From NCBI RefSeq assembly GCF_033170385.1, contig NZ_CP126170.1, forward strand, positions 1-64,000: a stretch of 64,000 bases of DNA. Direction: 5' to 3'. This DNA is from Xanthomonas rydalmerensis. Lineage in GTDB: Bacteria; Pseudomonadota; Gammaproteobacteria; Xanthomonadales; Xanthomonadaceae. Positions within the stretch are counted from its first letter, which is position 1. Each line of letters begins with the position of its first letter. The notes beneath the pieces are model-generated. The model was not told the origin of the DNA, searched no databases, and was given only the letters and a program-made list of their open reading frames with translations. Both the position numbers and the translations under genes were made by a program. Positions 32,034 to 41,181 of the stretch are shown here, one piece after another.

Positions 32034-33001
32034 TGCCGCGCCCGATCTGGACCGGCACGCTGTCCTTCGGCCTGCTCAACGTGCCGGTGTCGCTGATGTC
32101 GGGCGAACGCCGGATCGATCTGCACTTCCGCATGCTCGACTCGCGCGACAAACGCCCGATCCGCTTCGAGCGGGTCAACGCCGACACCGGCGAGGAAGTG
32201 CCGTGGAAGGACATCGTCAAGGCCTACGAATACAGCAAGGGCAACTACGTGGTGGTCGAGCAGCAGGACATCGCCTCGGCCGCGCCGGAAAGCCACGAGA
32301 CGGTGGAGGTGGAGGCCTTCGTCGACGCCACCGAGATCGACCTGCGCTACTTCGAGAAACCCTACGTGCTGGTGCCGGGCAAGAAGGCCGAGAAGGGCTA
32401 CGTGCTGCTGCGCGAGACCCTGCGCAATACCGGCAAGGTCGGCATCGCGCGGGTGGTGATCCGCACCCGTGAGTATCTGTCGGCGGTGATGCCGCTGCAG
32501 GACGCGCTGGTGCTGATCCTGCTGCGCTATCCGCAGGAACTTGTCGACCTGGACGATTACACGCTGCCCAGCGGCAAGGCCGCCGACTACCGGATCAGCG
32601 CCAAGGAAACCGAGATGGCGGCGCAGTTGATCGACTCGATGTCCGGGCGCTGGGATCCCGATTCCTACCACGACGAATTCCGCGAGCGGCTGCACGCGGT
32701 GATCCAGAAGCGGATCAAGGCGCAGGAGGGCACCACTCAGGTCGACGAGGACGCCGAGGCGCCGCAGCGCGAGGATGCCACCACCAACGTGGTCGATTTC
32801 ATGTCGCTGCTGCAGAAGAGCCTGGATGCCAAGAAGCGCACGCCGGCCAAGCAGGACGAGCGCGTGCCGGTGCGCAAGACCGCGAAAAAGGCCACCAAGA
32901 CGGCGGCCGGCAAGGCGAAGAAGGCGACACGCGCCAAACCGGCGGCGGCCAAGGCCAAGCCGGCCGCGCGCAAGGCGCCGGCGCGGCGCAAGGCCGGGTA
33001 G
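32033..33001 (+). CDS. ku: Non-homologous end joining protein Ku
   Basis: Bacterial Ku is a homodimeric ring that binds double-strand DNA ends and recruits LigD. The 322-residue protein starts with the conserved PRPIWTGTLSFGLLNVPVSL and contains the bridge region PYVLVPGKKAEKGYVLLRE. After about residue 262 it carries a long Lys/Ala-rich tail (KKATKTAAGKAKKATRAK...), a DNA-binding extension known from other Ku proteins that lets them slide past the end. No ligD is in the window. Confidence 0.95.
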   Translation: MPRPIWTGTLSFGLLNVPVSLMSGERRIDLHFRMLDSRDKRPIRFERVNADTGEEVPWKDIVKAYEYSKGNYVVVEQQDIASAAPESHETVEVEAFVDATEIDLRYFEKPYVLVPGKKAEKGYVLLRETLRNTGKVGIARVVIRTREYLSAVMPLQDALVLILLRYPQELVDLDDYTLPSGKAADYRISAKETEMAAQLIDSMSGRWDPDSYHDEFRERLHAVIQKRIKAQEGTTQVDEDAEAPQREDATTNVVDFMSLLQKSLDAKKRTPAKQDERVPVRKTAKKATKTAAGKAKKATRAKPAAAKAKPAARKAPARRKAG

Positions 33002-33045
33002 GGCAGAGCCAGGCAGGTTGCGGCGGCGCTCGGGCCGCAGCGGTT

Positions 33046-34206
33046 CTACGCCGCGACCATCCCCTCGCGCGTCACCTGCGCCAGCGAATCGCGCGAGATG
33101 GCGGCGATCGACTTGGCTCCGGTCAGGGTCATCGCCACCTGCATCTCCTTCTCGATCAGGGTCAGCAGATGCTCCACCCCGGCCTGGCCGGCGGCGGCCA
33201 GCGCGTAGACGAAGGCGCGGCCGAGCAGCACCGTGTCGGCGCCCAGCGCCAGCATGCGCACCACGTCCAGGCCGCTGCGTACGCCGGAGTCGGCCAGGAT
33301 CTTCAGCTCGCCCTTCACCGCATCGGCGATCGCCGGCAGCGCCCGCGCGCTGGACAGCACGCCGTCGAGCTGGCGCCCGCCATGGTTGGAGACGACGATG
33401 CCGTCGGCGCCGAAACGCACCGCGTCGCGCGCGTCGGCCGGGTCGAGGATGCCCTTGATCACCATCGGCCCGGTCCAGAATTCGCGGATCCACTCCAGGT
33501 CCTTCCACGCGATCGACGGATCGAAGTTGGCGCCGAGCCAGCCGATGTAGTCGGCCAGCCCGGTGGGGTGACCGCGGTAGGTGGAGATGTTGCCCAGGTC
33601 GTGCGGACGCCCGCGCAGGCCCACGTCCCAGGCCCAGCGCGGATGCGTGACCGCCTGCAGCATGCGCCGCAGCGGCGCGTTGGGGCCGCTCATGCCCGAA
33701 TGCGCGTCGCGGTAGCGCGCGCCCGGCACCGGCATGTCCACGGTGAACACCAGGGTGGTCACGCCCGCCGCCTTGGCCCGTTCCAGCGCGTTGCGCATGA
33801 AGCCACGGTCCTTGAGCACGTACAGCTGGAACCACATCGGCCGATCGATCGCCGGCGCCACTTCCTCGATCGGGCACACCGAGACCGTGGACAGGGTGAA
33901 CGGCACCCCCCTGGCCGCTGCGGCCTTCGCCGCCTGCACCTCGCCGCGGCGCGCGTACATGCCGGTCAGGCCCACCGGCCCCAGTGCCACCGGCAAGGCC
34001 AGGCGTTCGCCGAACAGCTCGGTGTGCAGGTCCAGCGCCGACATGTCGCGCAGCACCCGCTGGCGCAGGGCGATGTCGCTCAGGTCGGCCACGTTGCGGC
34101 GCAGGGTGTGCTCGGCATAGGCGCCGCCGTCGATGTAGTGGAACAGGAACGGCGGCAGTCGGCGCTGGGCGGCGGCACGGTAGTCGGTGGAGGCGGAAAT
34201 GATCAT
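33046..34206 (-). CDS. lldD: L-lactate dehydrogenase (FMN), LldD
   Basis: A 386-residue FMN-dependent alpha-hydroxy acid dehydrogenase that oxidises L-lactate to pyruvate and feeds the respiratory chain. Characteristic segments include [12 protein letters not shown] at the N-terminus, [14 protein letters not shown], and the active-site SNHGGRQLD. The ATG at 34206 gives the usual start [10 protein letters not shown]; the longer frame is not supported. The regulator gene lies 13 bp upstream on the same strand, making an lldR-lldD unit; the permease lldP is not present here. Confidence 0.94.
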   Translation of the reverse strand: MIISASTDYRAAAQRRLPPFLFHYIDGGAYAEHTLRRNVADLSDIALRQRVLRDMSALDLHTELFGERLALPVALGPVGLTGMYARRGEVQAAKAAAARGVPFTLSTVSVCPIEEVAPAIDRPMWFQLYVLKDRGFMRNALERAKAAGVTTLVFTVDMPVPGARYRDAHSGMSGPNAPLRRMLQAVTHPRWAWDVGLRGRPHDLGNISTYRGHPTGLADYIGWLGANFDPSIAWKDLEWIREFWTGPMVIKGILDPADARDAVRFGADGIVVSNHGGRQLDGVLSSARALPAIADAVKGELKILADSGVRSGLDVVRMLALGADTVLLGRAFVYALAAAGQAGVEHLLTLIEKEMQVAMTLTGAKSIAAISRDSLAQVTREGMVAA

Positions 34207-34219
34207 GGCGGCAGGGCGG

Positions 34220-35005
34220 TCAGGGAGAGGAAGGCAGGCGCGAGGCACGGGCGCGGCGCGCATCGTCCTCGTCGAGGGTGCGCAGCGCGCTGTGCACGAA
34301 TTCCAGGTGGGCGCGCGCGGCGGCGCGGGCGCGTTCGGGGTCGCCGGCCAGGATCGCGTCGCGCAGCGCGCGGTGCTGGGCGTGCAGCGCGGCGAAGATG
34401 CGCGGCGAGGCGAACAACTGCTGCCGGCTCTGCGAGATGTTGGCCTGCAGCAGGTCGAACAGCCCGCGCATCACCTGCAGCAGCACGCGGTTGTGGGTGG
34501 CCTCGGCGATGGCCAGGTGGAAGGCGGCGTCGGCGTGCGCCTGCGCTGCCGCGTCGGCCTGCGCATGGGTCTGCTGCAGCGCCTCGAACGCGGCGTCGAT
34601 GCGCGCGCGGTCGTCGTCGGTGGCACGCAGCGCGGCGTGCCAGGCGGTGGCGCCTTCCAGGGCGTGGCGGGCCTCCAGCACGTCGAAGCGGTACTCCGGA
34701 TCGGCGTGCAGCAGCGGCAGGAACGGCTGTAGCGGCGCCACCACCTGGTCCTCCGGGGTCGGTGGCCGTTGCACGTAGGTGCCGCCGCCCACCCGAGCCC
34801 GCAGCAGCCCCTGGCTGGCGAGCTGGGCGATGGCTTCGCGCAGCACCGGGCGCGAGACGCCCAGTTCCGTGGCCAGGGTGCGCTCGGCGGGCAGGCGCGC
34901 GTCGGCCGCCAGGCCGCGTTGCGCGATCAGCGTGCGCAGCTGCGCGGCGACCCGGTCGCTGAGCCGGGCAGGGGGCTCGGCGGCAACCGGCGGGCGGGCA
35001 GTCAT
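34220..35005 (-). CDS. lldR: FadR-subfamily GntR regulator, LldR-like
   Basis: A 261-residue regulator with an N-terminal winged helix-turn-helix ([41 protein letters not shown]) read in parts, and a C-terminal FCD ligand domain with the conserved histidines of the family. It resembles LldR/PdhR proteins that sense lactate or pyruvate. Start choice is uncertain: ATG at 35005 or 35020 are both in frame and neither has a good ribosome site. One of the two operator palindromes lies at the 35005 start (35013-35025), fitting autoregulation. Confidence 0.85.
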   Translation of the reverse strand: MTARPPVAAEPPARLSDRVAAQLRTLIAQRGLAADARLPAERTLATELGVSRPVLREAIAQLASQGLLRARVGGGTYVQRPPTPEDQVVAPLQPFLPLLHADPEYRFDVLEARHALEGATAWHAALRATDDDRARIDAAFEALQQTHAQADAAAQAHADAAFHLAIAEATHNRVLLQVMRGLFDLLQANISQSRQQLFASPRIFAALHAQHRALRDAILAGDPERARAAARAHLEFVHSALRTLDEDDARRARASRLPSSP

Positions 35006-35012
35006 GAAACTT

Positions 35013-35025
35013 TTGGTCATACCAA
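35013..35025. promoter_or_regulatory. Candidate LldR operator 1
   Basis: TTGGTCATACCAA: inverted repeat TTGGT-N3-ACCAA, the half-site type of FadR-family LldR regulators, at the start of the regulator gene. Confidence 0.7.
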
Positions 35026-35107
35026 TTACGCAATGAGAAAGCGATGGCAGGGCCATTAGGCGCCGGATCTCAAGCGGCGTCAATCACTTCAACGAGATAT
35101 TCGCGAG

Positions 35108-35124
35108 TATTGGTAATACCAATA
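35108..35124. promoter_or_regulatory. Candidate LldR operator 2
   Basis: TATTGGTAATACCAATA is a perfect palindrome around the same TTGGT-N3-ACCAA core, 95 bp upstream of site 1. Two sites could support looping. Confidence 0.75.
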
Positions 35125-35249
35125 AGCTGATGCGCAACGGCCACCGCCATGGCCAGCATGCGTCCCGCCACCGGTGCGTGATCACCAGCAACATCGGCAG
35201 GTGGGGCAGTGCGGCCAGGATCAGGACCCGCAGGGCGATCGCCGCGGCC

Positions 35250-35831
35250 TCACCACACCCACGGCAGCAGCCGCCAGCTGTGCGCGGCGTAGTCCGGGTA
35301 CTCCTCGGGGAAGGCCTGGGTCAGCATCGCTTCCTCGACCTGGATGCGGCGCAGGAACGCCCAGGTCACCGGCAGCACGATCGCCAGCAGCGACAGCACG
35401 TTGCCCATGCCCAGCGCCAGCCCGTAGAACGCCAGCAGCACGCCGGTGTACGAGGGATGCCGCAGATACCGGTACGGCCCGTGGCGAACCAGGCGGTGGC
35501 CCTCCTGGATGGTCACGTCCACCGTGAACCAGCGCGCCAGGACGCGGATCGACCACAGCCGCAGCGCCAGTCCGCTGGCCAGCAGCGCGCAGGCCGTCCA
35601 GCGCAGCGGTTCGCGCAAGTGCGGCGCGTAGCGCCACACGCCGAGCAGCGACAGCAACACGCCCAGCGCCACCGCGGCGTACAGCACGCGCCACAGCAGG
35701 CGCAGCGTGCCCTGGTCGCGGGCGCCGCCGTCGGCAGCGCGGCGGCGGCGCCCGAGCACCATTTCGTAGGCACCCCAACTCAGGCTAAGCAGCAGGAACA
35801 GCAGATCCGGATGGCGCAGGGTCAGGAGCAT
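35250..35831 (-). CDS. Isoprenylcysteine carboxyl methyltransferase family protein
   Basis: A 193-residue membrane protein with four or five hydrophobic segments and the ICMT/PEMT-type SAM-binding end: HRLVRHGPYRYLRHPSYTGVLL and EEAMLTQAFPEEYPDYAAHSWRLLP. Bacterial relatives methylate diverse small molecules; the substrate is unknown. The ATG at 35831 has GAGGAAC upstream. It is divergent from a histidine kinase gene across a 223-bp gap, so regulation by that system is possible. Confidence 0.85.
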   Translation of the reverse strand: MLLTLRHPDLLFLLLSLSWGAYEMVLGRRRRAADGGARDQGTLRLLWRVLYAAVALGVLLSLLGVWRYAPHLREPLRWTACALLASGLALRLWSIRVLARWFTVDVTIQEGHRLVRHGPYRYLRHPSYTGVLLAFYGLALGMGNVLSLLAIVLPVTWAFLRRIQVEEAMLTQAFPEEYPDYAAHSWRLLPWVW

Positions 35832-36054
35832 GGCGGTGTTCCTCGTGGCAGCGTGCGCCACACAGTGCGTGGCAGGGTGGATGAATCGGGTCCGTCCTGC
35901 GTGCCGATCGTCCGGCATGCAGCGGGCATGGACGCAGTGTGCCGCCATCGTGGTGGCGCGACAGTGGCCGCTGGTCATGCCGGCCGCCTGCCGGAAGTCA
36001 CTTTCTGCGTGCGCCCCATTGCTGCGGCGTCGGCACGCGGTCAGCATCCGTCGC

Positions 36055-37152
36055 ATGAATCGATTCCTGCGTGACCTGATCGAACCCAAGCGCCTGGCCG
36101 GGCTGCTGACCGTGGCCACCGTGTTGTGGTCGTTCCAGTTCGCGCCGCATGCCCTGGCGGCTTGGCGCTGGATCGCGGCGGCGCTGTTCCTGCTACCGCT
36201 GATCGGCGCCCACTACCTGCCCGGGCGTTGGCGCGACGCCGCACTGTGGCTGGAGGCCGCGGCTGCGATGGCCCTGGTCTGGCTGGAACCGCGCGTGGGC
36301 ACCGCGCCGGTGCTGCTGGTGGTGGTGGTCGCGCAGGTGGCGCTGCAGTGGCCGCCGCGACAGGTGCTGGCGCTGGCGTTGCTGGCCAACCTCGGCACGT
36401 TCCTGGCGTTGTCCGCCGCCGGGATCCGGCATCCGCTGCCGACCACGCTGATCTACGCCGGCTTCCACGCCTTCGCCGGTCTGAGCGCGCATTACGCGCG
36501 CACCGCCGAGCTGGCGCGCGAAGCGCTGGCGCGGGTCAACGCCGACCTGCTGGCCACCCGCGCGCTGCTCGCCGACAGCACCCGCGACGCCGAGCGCCTG
36601 CGCCTGGCGCGCGAACTGCACGACGTGGCCGGGCACAAGCTCACCGCCATGCGCATCCAGTTGCGCCTGCTGCTGGCCGATCCGGCGCTGGTGCAGCGCA
36701 CGGAGGTGGCGACCGTGGAGCAGCTGTCCGGTGAACTGCTGACCGATATCCGTGCGGTGGTGCAATCGCTGCGCGACGACCGCGGCGTGGATCTGGAGAC
36801 GGCGCTGTGCGCCCTGGCCGCACCGTTCCCACGACCGCAGTTGCAGTTGCAGATCGACCCGGCGCTGCGCATCACCGATCCGCACCTGGCCGAGACCCTG
36901 TTGCGGCTGGTGCAGGAAGCACTCACCAACGCCGCGCGGCATGCCGACGCCGCGCATGTGCGGGTGCGGCTGGGCCAGGACCGGCAGCAGCTGTGCCTGG
37001 ACATCGAGGACGACGGCCACCGCGCCGAGCGCATCCGCGAAGGCAACGGCATCGCCGGCATGCGCGAGCGCCTGGCCGCCCTGCAAGGACGCCTGGAGCT
37101 GGGCCGCACGCCGCTGGGCGGCATGCAGTTGAGCGCGAGGCTGCCGCTGTGA
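36055..37152 (+). CDS. Sensor histidine kinase, HisKA_3 (NarL-partner) type
   Basis: A 365-residue membrane kinase with six hydrophobic segments in residues 10-150 and no large periplasmic domain, like DesK. The phospho-acceptor is H189 in RLARELHDVAGHKLTAMRIQ, the HisKA_3 dimerisation motif, and the ATPase domain has EALTNAARHADA and GNGIAGMRERL. The ATG at 36055 is the first Met before the first helix; the longer frame is not protein-like. The response regulator gene overlaps its stop codon (GTGA), so the two are coupled. Confidence 0.9.
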   Translation: MNRFLRDLIEPKRLAGLLTVATVLWSFQFAPHALAAWRWIAAALFLLPLIGAHYLPGRWRDAALWLEAAAAMALVWLEPRVGTAPVLLVVVVAQVALQWPPRQVLALALLANLGTFLALSAAGIRHPLPTTLIYAGFHAFAGLSAHYARTAELAREALARVNADLLATRALLADSTRDAERLRLARELHDVAGHKLTAMRIQLRLLLADPALVQRTEVATVEQLSGELLTDIRAVVQSLRDDRGVDLETALCALAAPFPRPQLQLQIDPALRITDPHLAETLLRLVQEALTNAARHADAAHVRVRLGQDRQQLCLDIEDDGHRAERIREGNGIAGMRERLAALQGRLELGRTPLGGMQLSARLPL

Positions 37153-37781
37153 GCGCGCTGCGGATCGCCCTGGCCGACGACCAGGTGCTGGTGCGCGCGG
37201 GCCTGCGCGCGCTGCTGCAGACCCAGGGCATCGTCGTCGCCTGCGAGGCCGACGACGGCCAGGCCCTGCTCGACGCGGTCGCGGCCACGCCGGTGGACGT
37301 GGTGCTCAGCGACATCCGCATGCCGGGCATGGACGGCATCCAGGCGCTGCAGCAACTGCGCGCGCGCGGCGACCGCACGCCGGTGCTGCTGCTGACCACC
37401 TTCGACGAATCCGACCTGTTGCTGCGCGCCACCGACGCCGGCGCGCAGGGCTTCCTGCTCAAGGACGCCGCACCGGAGGACCTGCGCGAGGCGATCGCGC
37501 GCGTGGCCGCCGGGGAGACCTTGCTGCAGCCGGTCAGCACCGACCCGGTGCGCGCGCGCTACCGCTACCGCGACGAGGACGCCCCGCGCGACACCTTCAA
37601 CGAACGCGAAGTGGCGATCCTGCGCCTGCTCGCCGGCGGCTACTCCAACAAGGAGATCGCGCGCAGCCTGTTCCTGGCCGAGGGCACGGTGAAGAACTAC
37701 GTCTCCACCATCCTCGACAAGCTCGGCACCCGCGACCGCACCCGCGCCGTGCTCAAGGCGATCACCTTGCGCATCATCTGA
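37149..37781 (+). CDS. NarL/FixJ family response regulator
   Basis: A 210-residue regulator starting at GTG (overlapping the kinase stop). The receiver domain has acidic residues D10-D11, phospho-acceptor D55 (LSDIRMPGMDG) and K at LLKDA; the C-terminal LuxR-type helix-turn-helix reads NEREVAILRLLAGGYSNKEIA then LAEGTVKNYVSTIL. It should control transcription in response to the membrane kinase. The resemblance to DesR suggests a membrane or cold signal, but this is only an analogy. Confidence 0.92.
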   Translation: MSALRIALADDQVLVRAGLRALLQTQGIVVACEADDGQALLDAVAATPVDVVLSDIRMPGMDGIQALQQLRARGDRTPVLLLTTFDESDLLLRATDAGAQGFLLKDAAPEDLREAIARVAAGETLLQPVSTDPVRARYRYRDEDAPRDTFNEREVAILRLLAGGYSNKEIARSLFLAEGTVKNYVSTILDKLGTRDRTRAVLKAITLRII

Positions 37782-37822
37782 TGCGCGCAAGACGGTGGCG
37801 CTGCGACGTCCACCGGCGGCGC

Positions 37823-38028
37823 GTCGTGACTGAAGTCCCTCCCACACTGTCTCCATCCGACATGGCGGCACCGTCCCAATGGCGGTACCGTCCCATCCCG
37901 TAGGAGCGGCTTCAGCCGCGACAACCGACGCCGCGGTGCGCGGCTCGCCGCTCAGCGCTTTTCCCTCCAGTCAGCACAACATCCGCCACCGCGACGCCGC
38001 CCCATGTGGGAGCGACTTCAGTCGCGAC
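37823..38028. repeat. Cluster of three REP elements
   Basis: REP copies at 37823-37845 (minus, degenerate), 37900-37922 (GTAGGAGCGGCTTCAGCCGC type) and 38006-38028 (GTGGGAGCGACTTCAGTCGC type). They fill the 379-bp gap before fabV. Confidence 0.8.
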
Positions 38029-38160
38029 GCGACACCCCCGAACGCGCGCGCCTCCACCCACACCGAACTCCATACCCCGCCGTGTGCTGCCGCCGGGACT
38101 TCTGCGCGCCGGCCGCAGACATTAAGATGCCGCGGGCATTGTGCCGACGAGGAATTCACG

Positions 38161-39366
38161 TTGATCATCCATCCGAAAGTCCGCGGTTTCATCTGCACCA
38201 CCACGCATCCGCTCGGCTGCGAGCGCAACGTGCTCGAGCAGATCGCCGCCACGCGCGCGCGCGGCGTGCGCCACGATGGGCCAAAGAACGTGCTGGTGAT
38301 CGGCGCGTCCAGCGGCTACGGCCTGGCCTCGCGCATCACCGCCGCGTTCGGTTTCGGCGCCGCCACCCTCGGCGTGTTCTTCGAGAAGCCCGGCAGCGAG
38401 AAGAAGGCCGGCACCGCCGGTTGGTACAACGCCGCCGCGTTCGACAAGCAGGCCAAGGCCGATGGCCTGTACAGCAAGTCGATCAACGGCGACGCGTTCT
38501 CCGACCAGGCGCGCGAGAAGGTGATCGAGCTGATCAAGCAGGACATGGGCGGCCAGGTCGACCTGGTGGTGTATTCGCTGGCCTCGCCGGTGCGCAAGCT
38601 GCCGAGCACCGGCGAAGTGAAGCGCTCGGCGCTCAAGCCGATCGGCCAGACCTACACCGCCACCGCCATCGATACGAACAAGGACGCCATCATCGAGGCG
38701 TCGATCGAGCCGGCCACCGAGCAGGAGATCGAAGACACCATCACCGTGATGGGCGGGCAGGACTGGGAACTGTGGATCGACGCACTGGACGCCGCCGGCG
38801 TGCTCGCCCCGGGCGCGCGCACCGTCGCCTTCAGCTACATCGGCACCGAGATCACCTGGCCGATCTACTGGCACGGCGCACTGGGCAAGGCCAAGGTCGA
38901 CCTCGACCAGACCGCGCAGCGCCTGCACGCGCGCCTGCAGCCGCACGGCGGCACGGCCAACGTGGCGGTGCTGAAATCGGTGGTGACCCAGGCCAGCGCG
39001 GCGATCCCGGTGATGCCGCTGTACATCTCCATGGTCTACAAGATCATGAAGGAAAAGGGCCTGCACGAAGGCACCATCGAACAGGCCGACCGCCTGTTCC
39101 GCGAGCGCCTGTATCGCGAGGACGGCCAGCCGGCCGCCACCGACGACGAGAACCGCCTGCGCCTGGACGACTGGGAACTGCGCGACGACGTGCAGGACGC
39201 CTGCAAGGCGCTGTGGCCGCAGGTGACCACCGAGAACCTGTTCCAGCTCACCGACTACGCCGGCTACAAACACGAGTTCCTCAAGCTGTTCGGCTTCGAG
39301 CGCAAGGACGTGGATTACGACGCCGAGGTCGACCCCGACGTGAAGTTCGATTGCGTGGAGCTCTGA
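38161..39366 (+). CDS. fabV: Trans-2-enoyl-ACP reductase FabV
   Basis: FabV catalyses the last step of fatty acid elongation and is naturally insensitive to triclosan. The 401-residue protein starts at TTG (38161) with a good ribosome site (GAGGAATTCACG before it); the family start [20 protein letters not shown] fits exactly. The NADH motif is [15 protein letters not shown] and the catalytic pair is Y236-x8-K245. It closely resembles the X. oryzae enzyme whose structure is known. A terminator follows at 39430. Confidence 0.96.
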   Translation: MIIHPKVRGFICTTTHPLGCERNVLEQIAATRARGVRHDGPKNVLVIGASSGYGLASRITAAFGFGAATLGVFFEKPGSEKKAGTAGWYNAAAFDKQAKADGLYSKSINGDAFSDQAREKVIELIKQDMGGQVDLVVYSLASPVRKLPSTGEVKRSALKPIGQTYTATAIDTNKDAIIEASIEPATEQEIEDTITVMGGQDWELWIDALDAAGVLAPGARTVAFSYIGTEITWPIYWHGALGKAKVDLDQTAQRLHARLQPHGGTANVAVLKSVVTQASAAIPVMPLYISMVYKIMKEKGLHEGTIEQADRLFRERLYREDGQPAATDDENRLRLDDWELRDDVQDACKALWPQVTTENLFQLTDYAGYKHEFLKLFGFERKDVDYDAEVDPDVKFDCVEL

Positions 39367-39367
39367 G

Positions 39368-39402
39368 GGGCGGGGATTCGGGAGTGGGGATTCGGGAGTC
39401 GT
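39368..39402. repeat. GGGATTCGGGAGTGG repeat unit
   Basis: Two tandem GGGGATTCGGGAGT units directly after the fabV stop, same family as 17546-17712. Confidence 0.6.
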
Positions 39403-39429
39403 CTTGATCCCGAAGCCCGGACAGAACAT

Positions 39430-39462
39430 GCGGCCGGCAGCGATGTCGGCCGTTTTCTTTTT
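39430..39462 (+). terminator. Terminator downstream of fabV
   Basis: CGGCCG ... CGGCCG stem around an eleven-base loop, followed by TTTTCTTTTT. Confidence 0.75.
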
Positions 39463-39646
39463 CCGGTGGCCACCGCGGCGATGGCGAGGCCGAGATGAGC
39501 GGTGCCTGCGTAGCGAAGCAGGCGAGGGCGATGCAGTTGCGGCAGGCCAAGGCCGTGCAGTGGATTAGCGGCGCTGCCCGCAACACCCAAGCAGCGACAT
39601 GTGCGCCATTGCGCTCGCACCGCGCACCGCCAACGTGCGATTGCCG

Positions 39647-39714
39647 GTCGCGGCTAAAGCCGCTCCTACAAGAAGAGCGCCCGCTGCACCCGGAGGAGCG
39701 GCTTCAGCCGCGAC
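39647..39714. repeat. REP pair in outward orientation
   Basis: A minus-oriented REP at 39647-39669 (one stem-loop change: GGCTAAAGCC) and a plus-oriented copy at 39692-39714. The orientation is reversed relative to the REPINs at 30737. Confidence 0.75.
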
Positions 39715-39828
39715 AAGCGAAGCCGCGGTGCCGGAACTGCCCGCACAGCATCAAGCATCAGGACTAAAAAACCCGCCGCAGCGCAGCGCCAATCCGCAAG
39801 TAAAACCCACACCGCCAGCGCCGCAAAA

Positions 39829-39859
39829 CCAATCCCCAATCCCCAATCCCCAATCCCGG
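39829..39859. repeat. CCAATCCCCAATCC tandem repeat
   Basis: Four tandem CCAATCC units, the complement of the GGGATTGGGG family, at the end of kdgK. The 39463-39828 stretch otherwise holds only the REP pair. Confidence 0.65.
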
Positions 39860-39863
39860 CCTT

Positions 39864-40886
39864 TCAACGCCTCACATCGAACCGCGTCGCCCCCACGCAG
39901 GCCTGCACCTCGGCCTCGCTCAGCGCAAGCACGTCGCCCGGCAGCGTGTGCTTGAGGCAGCCGGCGGCCAGGCCGAAGCGGATCGTGGCGGTGTCGTCCC
40001 AGCCCTGGCTCAAGCCGTGCAGCACGCCGGCGGCGAAGGCATCGCCGCCGCCGATGCGGTCGACGATGCCGCTCAGTTCCTCGGCCGGTGCCTGCGCCAC
40101 GCTGCCGTCGCGGCGCAGTAGCATCGCGCCCAGGCTGTGTCGGTCCACGCTGTGCGCCACGCGCTGGGTGCAGGCCATCGCCTGCAGCTGCGGGAACGCT
40201 GCGAAGGCATCGCGCGCGCCGGCCTCCACCCGCGCCTGCACGCTGTCCTGCGGGTAGCGGTGGCCCAGCACCACTTCCAGGTCGCGGTAGTCGGCGAACA
40301 GCACGTCCGCCTGCGCCAGCAGCTGCCGCAGGATGCCCGGCGCATCGCCGTTCCAGGCCTCCCACAGTTTGGGCCGATAGTTGCCGTCGAACGATACCCG
40401 CACCCCGGCCGCGCGTGCCGCCTGTGCCGCCGTCAGCGCCGCGGCGGCGCCACGTTCGCCCAGTGCCGGGGTCACCCCGGACAGGTGCAGCCACTGCGCG
40501 CCGTGCAGCAGCGCCGGCCAGTCGTGCCGGTCGCCGGCATCCAGCGCGAAGGCCGAGCCGGCGCGGTCGTAGGTGACTTCGCTGGGCCGATGCCCGGCGC
40601 CGGTGCTGAGGAAGTACAGGCCCATGCGCCCTGGCACGAAGCGCACCCCGGCGGTGTCCACGCCATGCCGGCGCAGTTCGCCGGCGGCGGCCTGGCCCAG
40701 CGGGTTGTCCGGCAGCACGCTGACCACCGAGACGGCGTGGCCGAAATGCGCCAGCGCCACGCCCACGTTGGCCTCGGCGCCGCCCACCTGCACCTCCAGG
40801 CGCGGGGTCTGCAGCAGGCGTTCGTGGCCGGGCGCGCCCAGGCGCAGCAACAGTTCGCCGAAGCAGACGATGCGGGAAGCGGTCAT
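39864..40886 (-). CDS. kdgK: 2-dehydro-3-deoxygluconate kinase (PfkB family)
   Basis: A 340-residue PfkB-family sugar kinase. The N-terminus (RIVCFGELLLRL then VGGAEANVGVALAHFG) is typical of KDG kinases, and the second PfkB signature GGGDAFAAG lies at 279-287 with catalytic D282. KDG kinase makes KDPG from products of uronate breakdown. The ATG at 40886 is preferred over the longer frame. It is divergent from a TonB receptor, with an identical 17-bp site next to each gene, suggesting joint control and a role in using an imported uronic-acid-containing glycan. Confidence 0.85.
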   Translation of the reverse strand: MTASRIVCFGELLLRLGAPGHERLLQTPRLEVQVGGAEANVGVALAHFGHAVSVVSVLPDNPLGQAAAGELRRHGVDTAGVRFVPGRMGLYFLSTGAGHRPSEVTYDRAGSAFALDAGDRHDWPALLHGAQWLHLSGVTPALGERGAAAALTAAQAARAAGVRVSFDGNYRPKLWEAWNGDAPGILRQLLAQADVLFADYRDLEVVLGHRYPQDSVQARVEAGARDAFAAFPQLQAMACTQRVAHSVDRHSLGAMLLRRDGSVAQAPAEELSGIVDRIGGGDAFAAGVLHGLSQGWDDTATIRFGLAAGCLKHTLPGDVLALSEAEVQACVGATRFDVRR

Positions 40887-40954
40887 GGCGGGCGGGTCCG
40901 GCGGCCGAAAGAACGTCAAGCATGCCGCGAAACGCGGACGTCGGCCAGAACAAG

Positions 40955-40971
40955 TGACCAGCGGTGTCATT
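40955..40971. promoter_or_regulatory. Candidate operator, copy 1 (kdgK side)
   Basis: TGACCAGCGGTGTCATT lies 69 bp upstream of the kdgK start. It is a partial palindrome (TGAC-N7-GTCA), as expected for a LacI- or GntR-type site. Confidence 0.65.
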
Positions 40972-41111
40972 TCTGTGCGCCAGCAGGCGCTTCGGCACTG
41001 GCCGGCGTCGCGCTATTGCGCTATCTCATTGACTGCAAAGACCCTCTTCCCGCCTAGCACTCTGTTGCGCTGCAAGATGCCGCAATGTTTCGCAACTGTT
41101 AACGTTGATTT

Positions 41112-41128
41112 TGACCAGCGGTGTCATT
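41112..41128. promoter_or_regulatory. Candidate operator, copy 2 (receptor side)
   Basis: An exact second copy of TGACCAGCGGTGTCATT in the same orientation, 54 bp before the receptor start and 157 bp from copy 1. Confidence 0.65.
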
Positions 41129-41181
41129 CGCGACAACGCCCGCAGTTCCACGCCGTCATGTAACCCTTGGGAGGGGAGGAC

